A stretch of 19,521 nt of DNA from Candidatus Pacearchaeota archaeon (GCA_026395855.1 JAPLXX010000049.1:1-19521); one strand, 5' to 3'; shown: positions 1-6,703, counted from the first letter of the stretch. A program made the numbers and translations. The notes: generated by a model not told the origin, from the letters alone.

Positions 1-203
1 ATATATCTCTGAAAAACATAATACTGGGTGTTCCATATCTCGCTCATTTCTGCAAGATTTTTCATTCTTTTTGCCTTGAAAATTGCATAAAGAAAATTTA
101 TAATAGCAAGAACAATCACAAAATATCTCCATATGCACAGCACTATTCCAGATACTATTCCGACAGGGATTCTCATCCATGCTTCCTTTCTTTCTTTTTT
201 CAT
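1..203 (-). CDS. DUF4389-like small membrane protein (partial, C-terminus off the left edge)
   Basis: The minus-strand frame opens with ATG at 203 and runs off the window edge, giving 67 residues. It starts with a Lys/Glu-rich stretch, then RIPVGIVSGIV and a hydrophobic segment (about residues 12-42), then a basic turn and the pattern KNLAEMSEIWNTQYYVFQRY. The layout of a membrane hairpin, a basic linker and an aromatic tail resembles the DUF4389 family, whose function is unknown. The frame stays open upstream of 203, but no ATG, GTG or TTG occurs before the uS9 stop, so 203 is the best start. It lies 82 bases downstream of uS9, where rpo10 often sits in other archaea. The family call is from memory. 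Confidence 0.6.
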   Translation of the reverse strand, partial: MKKERKEAWMRIPVGIVSGIVLCIWRYFVIVLAIINFLYAIFKAKRMKNLAEMSEIWNTQYYVFQRY

Positions 204-285
204 TTTATTTATATAGTCTTTACCTATATGAAGTTTGCCGTTTTCTTCTTGCTTTATATCGGCTACACTTAGACGATATCGCGGT

Positions 286-690
286 TTACCTGTATGATGT
301 CTGTCTCTTTCTTCTAGCCTTACTGTCTCCTGGCTTGTAAGCTTCTTTTCTTCTTACATCTGCTACAAGGAGATTTCTGTCATAATCTAAAAAAGCTTTT
401 TCAACATCTTTATTTCCTGTAAATTTGACTATCGCTCTTGAGATTGCTATTCTTGAAGCTTCTATCTGCCCTTTTTCTCCTCCGCCCCGTGCATTTACAG
501 ATATATCAAAGTTTATTTTTCCTAAAATATTCTTTGCTATTCTTATTGGCTCTTCTATCTTAAGCCTGTCAAAAAACTGAAGAGTTTCATATGGTTTTTT
601 ATTCAGCGTTATTTTTCCTATCCCCTCAACTGTAACAGCTCTTGCCACAGCCCTTTTTCTTTTTCCGGATGTTATTATTCTTGTAGTCAT
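286..690 (-). CDS. rps9: Ribosomal protein uS9
   Basis: 134 residues, normal for archaeal uS9, a small-subunit head protein whose basic C-terminal tail reaches the P-site tRNA. The N-terminus carries the SGKRKRAVARA motif, the middle has GGGEKGQIEASRIAISRAIV, and the end is the diagnostic KARRKRQTSYR tail. ATG at 690 follows the uL13 stop with a 1-base gap, so it is translated from the eL18-uL13-uS9 transcript. The order eL18, uL13, uS9 is the usual archaeal one. Identity is secure. Confidence 0.97.
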   Translation of the reverse strand: MTTRIITSGKRKRAVARAVTVEGIGKITLNKKPYETLQFFDRLKIEEPIRIAKNILGKINFDISVNARGGGEKGQIEASRIAISRAIVKFTGNKDVEKAFLDYDRNLLVADVRRKEAYKPGDSKARRKRQTSYR

Positions 691-691
691 C

Positions 692-1084
692 TTATTTTCT
701 TATTTCTGCAACAGTTATCGATTTAGTATTTTTTTCCCTTGTCATGTCAATTTTTTTTGCATCTTTGAATTCTTCAGGAATTCCTTCATAGCATTTTATT
801 CTTCTGAATGCATCTTTTCCTCTTCCAGAGCGGTGGAAAAGCATGCCTCTTATAGCTCTTTTTACTATAAGATGCGCAAGCCTTGAATGCTTTGGTCCTT
901 TTTGCCCGCTTCCTATTTTTTCTCTTTTAATCCTGAATTTTTCAAGTATATCCTGTCTGCTTCCTGTTATAATAACTTTTTCGCAGTTCAAAATTGCAAT
1001 TTCTTCTCCAAGAAGAGCTTGTTTTGCAGAATAGCTTGCAAGCCTTCCCAAAACAGCATTTGTTCCGTCGATTATTTTTGTCAT
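692..1084 (-). CDS. rpl13: Ribosomal protein uL13
   Basis: 130 residues, typical archaeal length for this large-subunit protein. Visible signatures are the start IIDGTNAVLGRLAS, a central KGPKHSRLAHLIVKRAIRGM, and FRRIKCYEGIPEEF. These are the conserved RNA-binding and RAIRGM(L/F) segments of uL13. It lies between eL18 and uS9 with single-base gaps on both sides, so the three are an operon and probably translationally coupled. No anomalies seen. Confidence 0.97.
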   Translation of the reverse strand: MTKIIDGTNAVLGRLASYSAKQALLGEEIAILNCEKVIITGSRQDILEKFRIKREKIGSGQKGPKHSRLAHLIVKRAIRGMLFHRSGRGKDAFRRIKCYEGIPEEFKDAKKIDMTREKNTKSITVAEIRK

Positions 1085-1085
1085 T

Positions 1086-1466
1086 TTATTTTCCTATTAT
1101 TTTCAATCCTTTTGCTTCAGGGTTTTTTTTAATTTCGTCAAGGATATTTACAGTCAGGCATTTTGTTTTTAATAGTTTTTCCCTTGCTTTATCTGAAAAA
1201 TTAAAAGCTATGACAGCTATTTTTTTGCTTAGCTCCCCCTGAGACAGAATTTTTCCAGGAATAACAATTGAATCCCCTTCTTTTGCTATTTTTTCTATTT
1301 CATTGAGATTCAGCGCAATTGCATTTCTTCTCGGACTGGAAAGAGCTCCTGCAATTTCAAGCCAGAATTTTGAGCCTGTTTTTTTTGCCAGCCTGATTGT
1401 CTCAACTAATTGCGGATTGCTTTTCTTCTGAGATTGCTGCTCTATTTTTGTTTTTGATTTAACCAT
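1086..1466 (-). CDS. rpl18e: Ribosomal protein eL18 (archaeal L18e)
   Basis: 126 residues, the usual size for archaeal L18e, which shares a fold with bacterial L15. The N-terminus is Lys/Gln-rich, then NPQLVETIRLAKKTGSKFW, a SSPRRNAIALNLNEIEKIAKEG segment split by the domain core, and IVIPGKILSQGELSKKIAVIAF, which is the signature PGKVLG-like motif of the family. It is the first gene of the eL18-uL13-uS9 unit. About 113 bases separate it from the DHH gene, and that gap holds two small inverted repeats (separate entry). A weak AT-rich candidate promoter is CTTAATAG on the minus strand near 1485-1492. Confidence 0.95.
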   Translation of the reverse strand: MVKSKTKIEQQSQKKSNPQLVETIRLAKKTGSKFWLEIAGALSSPRRNAIALNLNEIEKIAKEGDSIVIPGKILSQGELSKKIAVIAFNFSDKAREKLLKTKCLTVNILDEIKKNPEAKGLKIIGK

Positions 1467-1491
1467 TTTATATTAAACAGAACTATTAAGT

Positions 1492-1556
1492 CCTGCTTTA
1501 AGCGCGTCAGCGATTATGACGGAATTTTTAATTCCAGCCTCGCAGTAACTCGCAGG
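1492..1556 (-). other. Structured leader region upstream of eL18
   Basis: Two adjacent inverted repeats sit here. One is CGTCA(1505-1509)/TGACG(1517-1521) with a 7-base loop. The other is GGAATT(1521-1526)/AATTCC(1530-1535) with a 3-base loop. They are enclosed by CCTGC/GCAGG ends (1492-1496 and 1552-1556) that can also pair. On the minus strand the layout loosely recalls a cloverleaf (outer stem, 7-base-loop arm), but no TTCGAAT-type T loop or plausible anticodon is present, so I do not call a tRNA. A 7-base direct repeat CTCGCAG occurs at 1539-1545 and 1549-1555. It may be an r-protein leader or a small RNA; function is inference. Confidence 0.3.
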
Positions 1557-1567
1557 TAAAAAAAGAA
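1557..1567 (-). terminator. T-rich 3' end signal after the DHH gene
   Basis: On the minus strand the DHH gene stop at 1580 is followed by about a dozen bases and then CTTCTTTTTTTAC. Archaeal termination commonly occurs at such T-runs without a hairpin. It would separate the DHH transcript from eL18. Weak, composition-only evidence in an AT-rich genome. Confidence 0.3.
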
Positions 1568-1579
1568 GTTTTGGGGCGT

Positions 1580-2616
1580 TTATAAAACTTCCCTTATTTC
1601 TGCAAATCCCTTTTCTCGGATAATATTAAGAACTTTTTCTAATTCTTTTTTAATATCTGTTCCTTCTAAAATAAAAGCAGAAGCTCCCTTATGTCCTCCT
1701 CCACCAAGAGCTGAGGAATAAATGGTTGTATCGAGCTTTTTGCTTCTCAAAGAACCTTTTATTTTTCCATCTATTTCACTTAAGGTGAAAACTAAATCCA
1801 AATTTTTTATGTCTTGCATGCAAAGAATTCCCAACCGTATATCTGATGGTTCAAGATTATATTTTTCATATTCTTTTCTTGTTGCCCAGCTGTAAGCAAC
1901 AACCTTTCCATTTACTTCTTCTTTATTCATATTTGTTAATAAAATTCCCCAGAGCTTTTTTAATTTCCAAGGATTATTATTTTTTATAGGATTGACAAAC
2001 TCTTTTTGAAAATCTATCTTTCCATTTTTTATAAGAAAAGCCATTTTTTCCAGGGAATCTACAGGATTTCCATATTCTCCAAAATCGGTGTCAGTACAAA
2101 TTCCCAGCAGCAATCAGTACAAATTCCCAGCAGCAATCTTTTGCAAATCTCTTTATCAAAATCCACCTTAGCCTTTTTGAACAGATTAAATATTACAGAA
2201 CAACAGGAAGAAGAGTCTTTATCGACATAGTTTAATTTACCAAAATACCCATTGGTGTCGTGATGGTCGATATTAATGGTAACAAGACCTTTAGGAAACT
2301 CTTTATTTCTTATTTTTTCAGGATATTCTTTAAGAGTTCCGTAATCTAAAAAAATTAAAGCATCAAAATCTTTTAGGTCATAATCATCAAAGTTTTTTCC
2401 AAAATTAACTTCTTTTGTAAATCTAAAGTCCATTAAATTTTCACTTATTTCATCATTACTAATTAAAGTTACCTTTTTCCCTTCTTTTTCAAGAGCATAT
2501 TTTAATGCAGTGCAGGAGCCAAGACTATCTCCATCTGGTTTTGGATGAAGGCTCATAAGTATCTTTTTTGATTTTTCCAGTTTATCCCAAATTTCTTCAA
2601 ATGTATTGTTTTTCAT
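1580..2616 (-). pseudogene. DHH/DHHA1 phosphoesterase (NrnA-like), frame broken by a 23-base tandem duplication
   Basis: The N-terminal piece (ATG 2616 to a stop at 2059) has DHH motifs: HPKPDGDSLGS (residues 24-34), a DYG (91-93), IDHHDTN (116-122) and LLLGICTD (161-168). The next 17 residues are aberrant. The C-terminal piece in another frame (2113 to 1580) resumes with GICTDTDFGEYG and ends in a DHHA1 domain with GGGGHKGASAF. Removing one copy of the duplicated 23 bases (2091-2136) joins them exactly at GICTD-TDFGEYG into a 337-residue protein, normal for bifunctional oligoribonuclease/pAp phosphatase relatives. The motifs outside the lesion look intact, so the break is recent, phase-variable or an assembly error. 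The ATG lies 10 bases after tRNA-Leu, suggesting co-transcription. The substrate (short RNA, pAp or cyclic dinucleotide) cannot be told from sequence. Confidence 0.85.
2091..2136. repeat. Exact 23-base tandem duplication inside the DHH gene
   Basis: The unit TCAGTACAAATTCCCAGCAG plus CAA occurs at 2091-2113 and again, identical, at 2114-2136; the match continues 2 more bases (to 2138). Since 23 is not a multiple of 3, the second copy shifts the reading frame of the phosphoesterase. One copy encodes the conserved GICTD motif region. Confidence 0.97.
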
Positions 2617-2626
2617 TTTCTTTTCA

Positions 2627-2710
2627 TGCGGGAAGAAGGATTCGGACCTTCGCAGGCACTAAGCCACATGGTCCTTAGCCATGCCCGTTTGACCACTCCG
2701 GCATTCCCGC
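2627..2710 (-). tRNA. tRNA-Leu, anticodon AAG (atypical)
   Basis: An 84-base class II cloverleaf reads on the minus strand: acceptor GCGGGAA/TTCCCGC, D arm CCG-GAGTGGTCAAA-CGG, anticodon stem CATGG/CCATG with loop CTAAGGA, a 15-base variable arm starting TGGCTTAGTGCC, T stem GAAGG/CCTTC, and discriminator A. No CCA is encoded. The variable arm and D loop nearly match tRNA-Leu(CAA) at 11065, so leucine identity is firm. Oddities: the anticodon is A34-A35-G36 where archaea normally have GAG, and the T loop is TCCGAAT with C instead of U at position 55. tRNA-Leu between rpo3 and eL18 is a known archaeal arrangement. A TATA-like box lies about 35 bases upstream. Confidence 0.88.
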
Positions 2711-2740
2711 AGATAGTATCTAATTTTACTAAGAATTCTT

Positions 2741-2753
2741 ATTTTAAAATATA
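2741..2753 (-). promoter_or_regulatory. TATA box for tRNA-Leu(AAG)
   Basis: On the minus strand TATATTTTAAAAT is centred about 35 bases before the tRNA 5' end at 2710, the same spacing as for tRNA-Leu(CAA). It sits just before the rpo3 stop codon (2757). Position and composition only. Confidence 0.45.
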
Positions 2754-2756
2754 TTG

Positions 2757-3473
2757 CTATAATGCTTTGTCAATTGCTTTTTCAACAGAAGCCAGGTCTT
2801 TTTTAAGAACATCAATAGCTTCTTTGAACATGTCTTTTGCGTCAAGCTGGCCGAAGGATTCAATAGTGATTACCAGTTCATTTTTTTTGGTTATTTCTGC
2901 CTTCTTTTTTTTCTTGATGCATATTCCCTCACAGACATCTGTCATTTCTCTTTTTTTATCATCTATAATAACTATTTTGCCTGCTTTTTCCTTTATTTCA
3001 GCACCTGGAAAAATTTTTTTTACTTCGTCAAGAAATTCCCTGTCCATTGTAATTTCAGTAGCATCTCTGTAAAACATAATTCCCGGAGAAAACTTTGCAT
3101 GCTCTACGCCTTTTCCAAGCTTAACAGTTGCTGTGAATTCAAGTTCCTGCCCTTTGTCAAGCATTGTTATGGGAATAGTTTTGTAAACAACTTCTGGATG
3201 ACCTTTTATATCGCTTGAATAAACAAATCCATCCCTTTTGACATTTAATTTAAGCTTTCCTTTTTCAGCAGACTTATCCATTTTAAGAGGAATCAGGCCG
3301 ACTCTGTGCGCAATTGTTTCATCATACAAAGGAGAATCATTTCTTGATATTTCAAGCTCATCAACAGCAATTATTGGAATCTGCCCGATATATCTTCTTA
3401 TTGCATTTGCAATGCTTTCGTCAATTTCTGCAGCGAAAACAAGCTGGTCTTTTGTTTTTTCTATGAGTTTCAT
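2757..3473 (-). CDS. rpo3: DNA-directed RNA polymerase subunit Rpo3 (subunit D)
   Basis: 238 residues. Rpo3 with Rpo11 forms the platform on which archaeal RNA polymerase assembles, as the bacterial alpha dimer does. The N-terminus has the dimerisation signature: IANAIRRYIGQIPIIAVDELEI, then ETIAHRVGLIPLK (residues 52-64). An insert domain follows (about 70-200) and the C-terminus returns to the dimer fold (ELVITIESFGQLDAKDMFKEA). Many archaeal Rpo3 proteins bind Fe-S clusters through several cysteines in the insert. Here only the pair in DVCEGICIKKKKK is seen, so a cluster seems unlikely. It lies downstream of uS11 across 164 bases with an AT-rich box (3579-3587) that could be its own promoter. 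Confidence 0.95.
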   Translation of the reverse strand: MKLIEKTKDQLVFAAEIDESIANAIRRYIGQIPIIAVDELEISRNDSPLYDETIAHRVGLIPLKMDKSAEKGKLKLNVKRDGFVYSSDIKGHPEVVYKTIPITMLDKGQELEFTATVKLGKGVEHAKFSPGIMFYRDATEITMDREFLDEVKKIFPGAEIKEKAGKIVIIDDKKREMTDVCEGICIKKKKKAEITKKNELVITIESFGQLDAKDMFKEAIDVLKKDLASVEKAIDKAL

Positions 3474-3637
3474 TTTATCTTGGTTTTGGAGTCATTAATT
3501 TTAGTATGAAAAACACCTGTTCATTAGGTTATTATGGCTTTTTAACCTTAACATTATTTTTATCAGCATTTTTATCTTATTTAAATCTTTTTACGGTCTT
3601 CTTCCCCCCAATCGACCACGCCTGGGCGATTTTAATC

Positions 3638-4168
3638 TTAGGGCCTCCTTCCCCTTCTTCCGCCTTTTTTCTTAGGTCCGCCCCTTGGGAACCTTGTTGT
3701 ATCAAGTATGTTCAGAATCTTAAATCCCTCACGGGAAAGGCTTTTTATTATTGCATTCGCACCAGGTCCTGGCGCAGGGTTTCTTGTCTTTGCCCTTATT
3801 CTGAAATATAAATTTCCGACCCCGATTTCCTTAAGCTGTTCAGATACTCTTTTCGCAATAAACATGGCAATAGTTGGATTCGCCTTTAATCTTCCGTGTT
3901 TAGTAACCATCCCGCCTGTTACTTTTGAAAGAGTTTTTCCCGACATATCTGTAACATGAACAATCGTGTTATTGAAAGAAGTGTAAATATTGACAACAGC
4001 TTCTGCTTTCTTCTTTTCTTTTTTCTTATCTTCTTTTTCTTCTTCAGAGTCTTCTGAATCATCTGTTTTTTCTTCAGCTTTTTTCAGCTCTTCTGTAACT
4101 ATTAGTTTTTTCTCTGGCTCTTCTGTCTTTTCTGTTTCTTCTATTCTTTGTATTTCTTTTTTACTCAT
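3638..4168 (-). CDS. rps11: Ribosomal protein uS11 with a long charged N-terminal extension
   Basis: 176 residues against roughly 130 for most archaeal uS11, a platform protein of the small subunit. The uS11 core begins near residue 57 (VVNIYTSFNNTIVHVTDMSG) and contains GGMVTKHGRLKANPTIAM and RNPAPGPGANAIIKSLSREG; the end is a basic GGPKKKGGRRGRRP tail. The first 55 residues are almost all Glu, Lys, Asp, Ser and Thr. There is no internal ATG before the core, and the ATG at 4168 overlaps the uS4 stop by 8 bases, so the extension is probably translated. It is low-complexity and likely disordered. Confidence 0.94.
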   Translation of the reverse strand: MSKKEIQRIEETEKTEEPEKKLIVTEELKKAEEKTDDSEDSEEEKEDKKKEKKKAEAVVNIYTSFNNTIVHVTDMSGKTLSKVTGGMVTKHGRLKANPTIAMFIAKRVSEQLKEIGVGNLYFRIRAKTRNPAPGPGANAIIKSLSREGFKILNILDTTRFPRGGPKKKGGRRGRRP

Positions 4169-4640
4169 TTTCTTTTGCTGTGCTGATTATTTTTTTTGCT
4201 TTTTTCGCTGTAATTTTTTCCTCAAATTCAACAGGAACAATATACGAGGGGCTGTCAATAACTTTCTCGTTTACTAAAATCTTTTTATGAACAATCATCT
4301 GCCTTGCCTGCTTAGGGCTTCGCGCAATCTTTTTTCTGAAGACAATTGTCTGAAGCCTTCTATTCAGATAATCTTTCTTGTCAAGTGAAAGCACATCTGA
4401 TATTGAATTAACTTTAAGTCCTGTTTTCTTCAGCCTTTCAAAAAGAGCTTTTTGCTCTTCAGGACTGGATGAAATAAGTTTTTTAGCTTTTTCCCTTATA
4501 GATCTTAACTGCGAATCAGCTTTCCATATTTCTATTTTGTTTTTTAGGCCATATTCTTCTTTTATTTCAGCTTCTTCCTCTATCCTTGCTTTCTCAAACG
4601 GCCTTTTTGGCCTTGAATATTGCTTATGTTTTCTTTTCAT
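4161..4640 (-). CDS. rps4: Ribosomal protein uS4
   Basis: 159 residues, slightly short for archaeal uS4, a primary 16S rRNA-binding protein. It opens with HKQYSRPKRPFEKARIEEEAE, followed by EYGLKNKIEIWKADSQLRSIREKAKKL split over a helical domain, then the S4 RNA-binding domain (about residues 93-140) with LNRRLQTIVFRKK, SPKQARQMIVHKKILVN and SPSYIVP. The final 20 residues are Lys-rich. Order uS13-uS4-uS11-rpo3 is standard in archaea. It overlaps uS11 by 8 bases, implying coupled translation. Confidence 0.95.
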   Translation of the reverse strand: MKRKHKQYSRPKRPFEKARIEEEAEIKEEYGLKNKIEIWKADSQLRSIREKAKKLISSSPEEQKALFERLKKTGLKVNSISDVLSLDKKDYLNRRLQTIVFRKKIARSPKQARQMIVHKKILVNEKVIDSPSYIVPVEFEEKITAKKAKKIISTAKENE

Positions 4641-4689
4641 TTGATATTTTCCTTTCCATAGCGAATGATTGAAAATTTCCTATTTATTT

Positions 4690-5229
4690 TCATTTAAATT
4701 GCTCCCGTGGTCTTTCATCTTTTTTCTCTTTCTTCTTGCTTCTTATTCCTGCTCCCTTTGTTTTATTCTTTCTGAAATGCCCTTTTGTTCTTTGCCCTCT
4801 TGTTGGAAGTCCTGCAGCATGCCTTATTCCCCTGTAACTTTTTATTTTCTTTAGCCTTTTTATATCAAATTCTTTCTGAAGCTCTAAATCTGTTCCAGAG
4901 ATATGCCTGTTTTCCCCTGTTTCAAAATCTTTTCTTCTGTTCAGGAGATAGCTTGGAACCTTTGGATTTTTTATAAATTCTGAAATTTTTTTAATTTCTT
5001 CAGGGCTTAAAGAGCCTATTTTTCTTTTTTTATCCAGATTTAATGTTCTGCAGACAGCATTTGCAATTCCCCATGAAACTCCTTTTATCTTTGTAAGTCC
5101 TGCATAAACAGCCATTTTGCCTTCTATATCTTCAGACAGTATTCTTACAAGCCTTTCTTCATATTTTTCCGGTGCAGCTGCTTTTTCAGCAGGCTTTTCT
5201 GCAACTCTTGGTTTTTGTGTTTTTTCCAT
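4690..5229 (-). CDS. rps13: Ribosomal protein uS13
   Basis: 179 residues from ATG at 5229. An in-frame ATG at 5259 would add 10 residues, but that start overlaps the DUF655 gene end; 5229 leaves the 1-base gap typical of this operon. uS13 sits in the small-subunit head and touches tRNA. The core shows the helix-hairpin-helix region TKIKGVSWGIANAVC, PSYLLNRRKDFETG, and the classic C-terminal SYRGIRHAAGLPTRGQRTKG followed by a basic tail. The first ~22 residues are an Ala/Glu/Lys-rich extension. First ribosomal protein of the uS13-uS4-uS11 block. Confidence 0.94.
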   Translation of the reverse strand: MEKTQKPRVAEKPAEKAAAPEKYEERLVRILSEDIEGKMAVYAGLTKIKGVSWGIANAVCRTLNLDKKRKIGSLSPEEIKKISEFIKNPKVPSYLLNRRKDFETGENRHISGTDLELQKEFDIKRLKKIKSYRGIRHAAGLPTRGQRTKGHFRKNKTKGAGIRSKKKEKKDERPREQFK

Positions 5230-5230
5230 T

Positions 5231-5767
5231 TTAATAAACAAACAAATTGTATCTTTCAAATTCAGTCAATTCCTGCAAAATCCTTTTTTCCACAGCTTTT
5301 TCAGGATCAGGAAGATTCTGGATTCTTTTTTTCATGTCCTCAAAGCTTTCAAAAGGCTTATCCTTTCTCTGAATCAGGATTTCCTGCGTATGCTTTTTTC
5401 CAAATCCAGGAAGAAGCTCTATCTGGTGAATTCTTTTGTTAATAGCTTCTGATTTGTTGAAAAAATCAACGAACTTCTGCTTTTTTTCCTTGACTATTTT
5501 TTGCACAACTTCCTGCAGCTGATTTTTTGCAGACTCCGTGAGTTTTTCCCTTGAAAGCCTTCCAAGGATGTAATATACCTTGTCTCGTTTTCCCTCGCCG
5601 ATGTAAACTTTTTCTCCTATTTCAAGGCTAATGCCTCTTCTGGGAACTAATTCCAAAAGAGTCATATTGACTTCTCCTATAGCCTGAGCTATTGGCATCA
5701 TTTTTCTCTCCAAAGGATATCCGTTTGGGAGGTATTCTAAGACTATTGCATATTCTTCTTTTTCCAT
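5231..5767 (-). CDS. DUF655 family predicted RNA-binding protein
   Basis: 178 residues. The start EEYAIVLEYLPNGYP and the following beta-rich region (IGEKVYIGEGKRDKVYYILGRL) match the archaeal DUF655 family, thought to combine an OB/S1-like fold with a helix-hairpin-helix. The hairpin is visible as HQIELLPGFGKKHTQEIL near residues 114-131. In many archaea DUF655 follows eL21 and Rpo4, as here, often before the rRNA methylase KsgA; here uS13 follows directly (1-base gap to the chosen start). Biochemical role not established; a ribosome-biogenesis link is inference from context. Confidence 0.88.
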   Translation of the reverse strand: MEKEEYAIVLEYLPNGYPLERKMMPIAQAIGEVNMTLLELVPRRGISLEIGEKVYIGEGKRDKVYYILGRLSREKLTESAKNQLQEVVQKIVKEKKQKFVDFFNKSEAINKRIHQIELLPGFGKKHTQEILIQRKDKPFESFEDMKKRIQNLPDPEKAVEKRILQELTEFERYNLFVY

Positions 5768-5772
5768 TGTAT

Positions 5773-6078
5773 TTATCTGAATTCATCGACGATATCAAGG
5801 ATTTTTTTAGCCTCATCCTCATCTAAGCTCACATCTGTGAATATTTTATTTAGACTTTCTGAATCTTCAGGAAGCATATCAATTACTTTTGAAATATATT
5901 CCTGCTTCAGCTTTAAAAGACCAAGAGATAATAGTTTTTCCCTTAATTTTTTTGCCTCTTCAGGCTTTAATTTGACAAATTTTTTCACGAATTTTTTCAC
6001 TTCTGCTTCGCTGTCTTTTTCATCTTCAATATATTCCAAAGATTCTGTCATGCTTAGTGGTTCTCTGTACCTTATCAT
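5773..6078 (-). CDS. rpo4: DNA-directed RNA polymerase subunit Rpo4 (subunit F, Rpb4-like)
   Basis: 101 residues, close to archaeal Rpo4. With Rpo7 it forms the polymerase stalk that contacts nascent RNA and initiation factors. The sequence is nearly all helical: an N-terminal MIRYREPLSMTESLEYI segment that packs on Rpo7, then an HRDC-like helical core (KKFVKLKPEEAKKLREKL, DMLPEDSESLNKIFTD, ending ILDIVDEFR). It lies between eL21 (1-base gap) and DUF655 (5-base gap), the usual archaeal neighbourhood. Confidence 0.9.
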   Translation of the reverse strand: MIRYREPLSMTESLEYIEDEKDSEAEVKKFVKKFVKLKPEEAKKLREKLLSLGLLKLKQEYISKVIDMLPEDSESLNKIFTDVSLDEDEAKKILDIVDEFR

Positions 6079-6079
6079 T

Positions 6080-6334
6080 TTAGTTTTTTATCTTTTTTAG
6101 ATGGATTGGCTCTATTATAAACTTTTTTTCCTTGTCATATTCTTTAATTTTTATTACATAAGATCTTCCGCGCTTTTCAGCAACAACGCCTGTTCTTCCC
6201 TGCAGCCTGTCTGGAAAGCTGGAACTGACAGACTTTTCTTGTATAACGGCTACAGAATCCCCTTCTTTAAGGCTCTGAAAGTATCTACTAAGTGAGATTT
6301 TTCCTCGGGTTTTAATCTGTTTTCTTCCTGTCAT
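6080..6334 (-). CDS. rpl21e: Ribosomal protein eL21
   Basis: 84 residues, slightly short for the ~95-residue archaeal protein. It has the early segment TRGKISLSRYFQSLKEGDSVAV, an SH3-like barrel with SSFPDRLQGRTGVVAEKRGRSY split over two strands, and a KKFIIEPIHLKKI end. These match eL21. It is the first gene of eL21-rpo4-DUF655-uS13, with its own TATA box 26 bases before the ATG. Confidence 0.93.
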   Translation of the reverse strand: MTGRKQIKTRGKISLSRYFQSLKEGDSVAVIQEKSVSSSFPDRLQGRTGVVAEKRGRSYVIKIKEYDKEKKFIIEPIHLKKIKN

Positions 6335-6354
6335 AAATTACTCAGAAATTTTCT

Positions 6355-6365
6355 CTTTAAAAACC
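6355..6365 (-). promoter_or_regulatory. Promoter (TATA box) of eL21 operon
   Basis: Minus strand GGTTTTTAAAG is centred about 26 bases upstream of the eL21 ATG (6334), the spacing expected if transcription starts at the start codon (leaderless mRNA). Confidence 0.5.
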
Positions 6366-6380
6366 TATCTCTAAGAAAAA

Positions 6381-6584
6381 TTACTTAAACTTCTTCTTGT
6401 TAAAATCCTGAAGTCCGATAGTGTTTGTGGAAACTAAATCATCTTTTTCTCTGGCTTCTTCCATATTTTTTACAATGGTTTTGAACATCTTCTGCCCCCA
6501 AACTCCTACTCCGCACCTTTCACAGAAATCAATTACACTATTATCATTTATTTCATTTTTGCAGTAGATGCATTTTTTTGTCAT
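6381..6584 (-). CDS. Small zinc-ribbon protein, function unknown
   Basis: 67 residues. CIYC (Cys5, Cys8) and CERC (Cys21, Cys24) form a clear four-cysteine zinc site, followed by GVGVWGQKMFKTIVKNMEEA, a hydrophobic-charged helix, and a polar tail. I recognise this only as a type of small archaeal zinc-ribbon protein, with no defined role. It lies 46 bases upstream of eL21 on the same strand. A link to translation or transcription is position-based inference. An AT-rich palindrome (GAATTT-TTT-AAATTC, 6596-6610) lies just upstream and may supply its promoter. Confidence 0.7.
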   Translation of the reverse strand: MTKKCIYCKNEINDNSVIDFCERCGVGVWGQKMFKTIVKNMEEAREKDDLVSTNTIGLQDFNKKKFK

Positions 6585-6618
6585 ATTCTCTTTTTGAATT
6601 TTTTAAATTCGGAAGCGC

Positions 6619-6644
6619 AGGAAACTTTTGGTTTCCTCTTTTTT
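6619..6644 (+). terminator. Hairpin plus T-run (terminator-like, plus strand)
   Basis: AGGAAAC (6619-6625), a 5-base loop and GTTTCCT (6631-6637) form a perfect 7-bp stem followed by CTTTTTT. This looks like an intrinsic terminator reading on the plus strand, but no plus-strand gene precedes it. It lies in the 119-base gap between the permease 3' end and the zinc-ribbon gene. On the minus strand the same hairpin has no T-run after it. Confidence 0.35.
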
Positions 6645-6703
6645 ATTGCGTCTTTTCTAAAAAGAAAAAGGTAGTTTTTAAAGTTTCTTGTGCTGATTTA
6701 AGA

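Noticed and set aside
843..1242. Three overlapping plus-strand frames
   Set aside because: Antisense to uL13 and eL18; hydrophobic composition is produced by the Lys/Glu-rich sense genes.
1492..1556. Degenerate tRNA
   Set aside because: Arms of suggestive size exist, but no T-loop consensus, no anticodon and poor acceptor pairing.
2626..3072. 148-residue plus-strand frame
   Set aside because: It runs antisense through tRNA-Leu and the 3' part of rpo3; no family features.
5230..5259. Upstream start of uS13
   Set aside because: It adds 10 residues overlapping the DUF655 end; the 5229 start keeps the 1-base operon gap.
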